From Agromyces soli (GTDB lineage: Bacteria; Actinomycetota; Actinomycetes; Actinomycetales; Microbacteriaceae): a DNA stretch of 64,000 nucleotides. Where the stretch lies: the NCBI RefSeq assembly GCF_022811605.1, contig NZ_CP094533.1:2108001-2172000 (forward strand), read 5' to 3'. The notes under the pieces were generated by a model. It had not been told where the DNA came from. It did not search any database and was given only the letters and a program-made list of their open reading frames with translations. The position numbers and the translations under genes were made by a program. This document shows positions 63,959-64,000 of this stretch, in pieces (the stretch's first letter is position 1; each line of letters starts with the position of its first letter).

Positions 63959-64000
63959 CCTCCGAGCGTGCCGATCTCCTCCCGGCCGGGGATGGAGCCG
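63955..64000 (+). CDS. Possible start of the next operon gene (cut by window edge)
   Basis: GTG 63955 overlaps the glycosidase stop in the same GTGA manner seen between the preceding genes and stays open for 15 codons (MTSERADLLPAGDGA) to the edge. Too short to identify; a further sugar-metabolism gene or a regulator would fit. Confidence 0.4.
   Translation, partial: MTSERADLLPAGDGA

Overview
The window is about 64 kb of very GC-rich DNA. Third codon positions are dominated by G and C, GTG starts are common, and several transcripts appear leaderless. Gene content points to an actinobacterium, most likely a member of the Microbacteriaceae: IdeR, AldR/Ald, LigC, an ECF42 sigma factor with a DGPF partner, DUF222/HNH, DUF3027, DUF2530, actinobacterial XPB, type-3 ProRS, and a dnaX-recR-lysC-asd order. 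It looks like ordinary chromosome. I see no prophage, no transposase-bearing insertion sequence, no CRISPR array and no replication origin.

Layout. 1-9.9 kb: the start of a histidine kinase with its OmpR-type regulator, a FolP2-like protein coupled to a RibD-like reductase, XPB helicase and a helicase-associated protein, a cold-shock protein overlapping a DUF3027 protein, serC with a DUF2530 protein, and ideR facing serC. 9.9-14 kb: two cell-wall hydrolases (NlpC/P60 and CHAP) with near-identical promoters around an HNH nuclease, then a lactonase-fold protein. 14-19.5 kb: tRNA-Arg, ECF42 sigma operon, ligC, divergent aldR/ald, rhodanese. 19.5-28.4 kb: a 1250-residue helicase-like protein with broken Walker motifs, mscL, an FmdB-type protein, 5-FTHF cyclo-ligase, galU, a DUF222/HNH protein with an odd tail, and a GNAT. 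28.5-37 kb: a membrane protein, tRNA-Ala, a DcuC-like permease with nucleoside hydrolase, small enzymes and regulators, proS, tRNA-Ser and SRP RNA. 37-42.5 kb: pta-ackA, then an ArsR-type regulator with an MFS exporter.

42.5-51.4 kb is the most distinctive part. A SipW-type (S/H/D) signal peptidase is fused to a second exported module ending in an IPRTG-hydrophobic-Arg tail. It is encoded with three small exported proteins carrying the AAW-D-E alternate signal. A 1775-residue surface protein with 14 IPT/TIG units and an ASTG-type C-terminal anchor lies divergently upstream. Together they look like a cell-surface assembly system.

51.4-64 kb: DksA-like zinc finger, dnaX-recR, a membrane protein, SnoaL-like protein, lysC (with an internal beta-subunit start) and asd, then a sugar ABC uptake operon (binding protein, two permeases, glycoside hydrolase; no ATPase gene) behind a GTATAC-type promoter/operator.

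Three signals cut across genes. An 88-91 bp repeat with CAACTCAGGAACA inverted ends occurs twice, at 2.6 and 58.8 kb. The 8-mer GGCATCCG/CGGATGCC occurs far more often than base composition predicts and often forces non-preferred codons. At least twelve genes have a TANNNT hexamer exactly 6-7 nt before the start codon. All functional calls are from reading the sequence; no database search was run.
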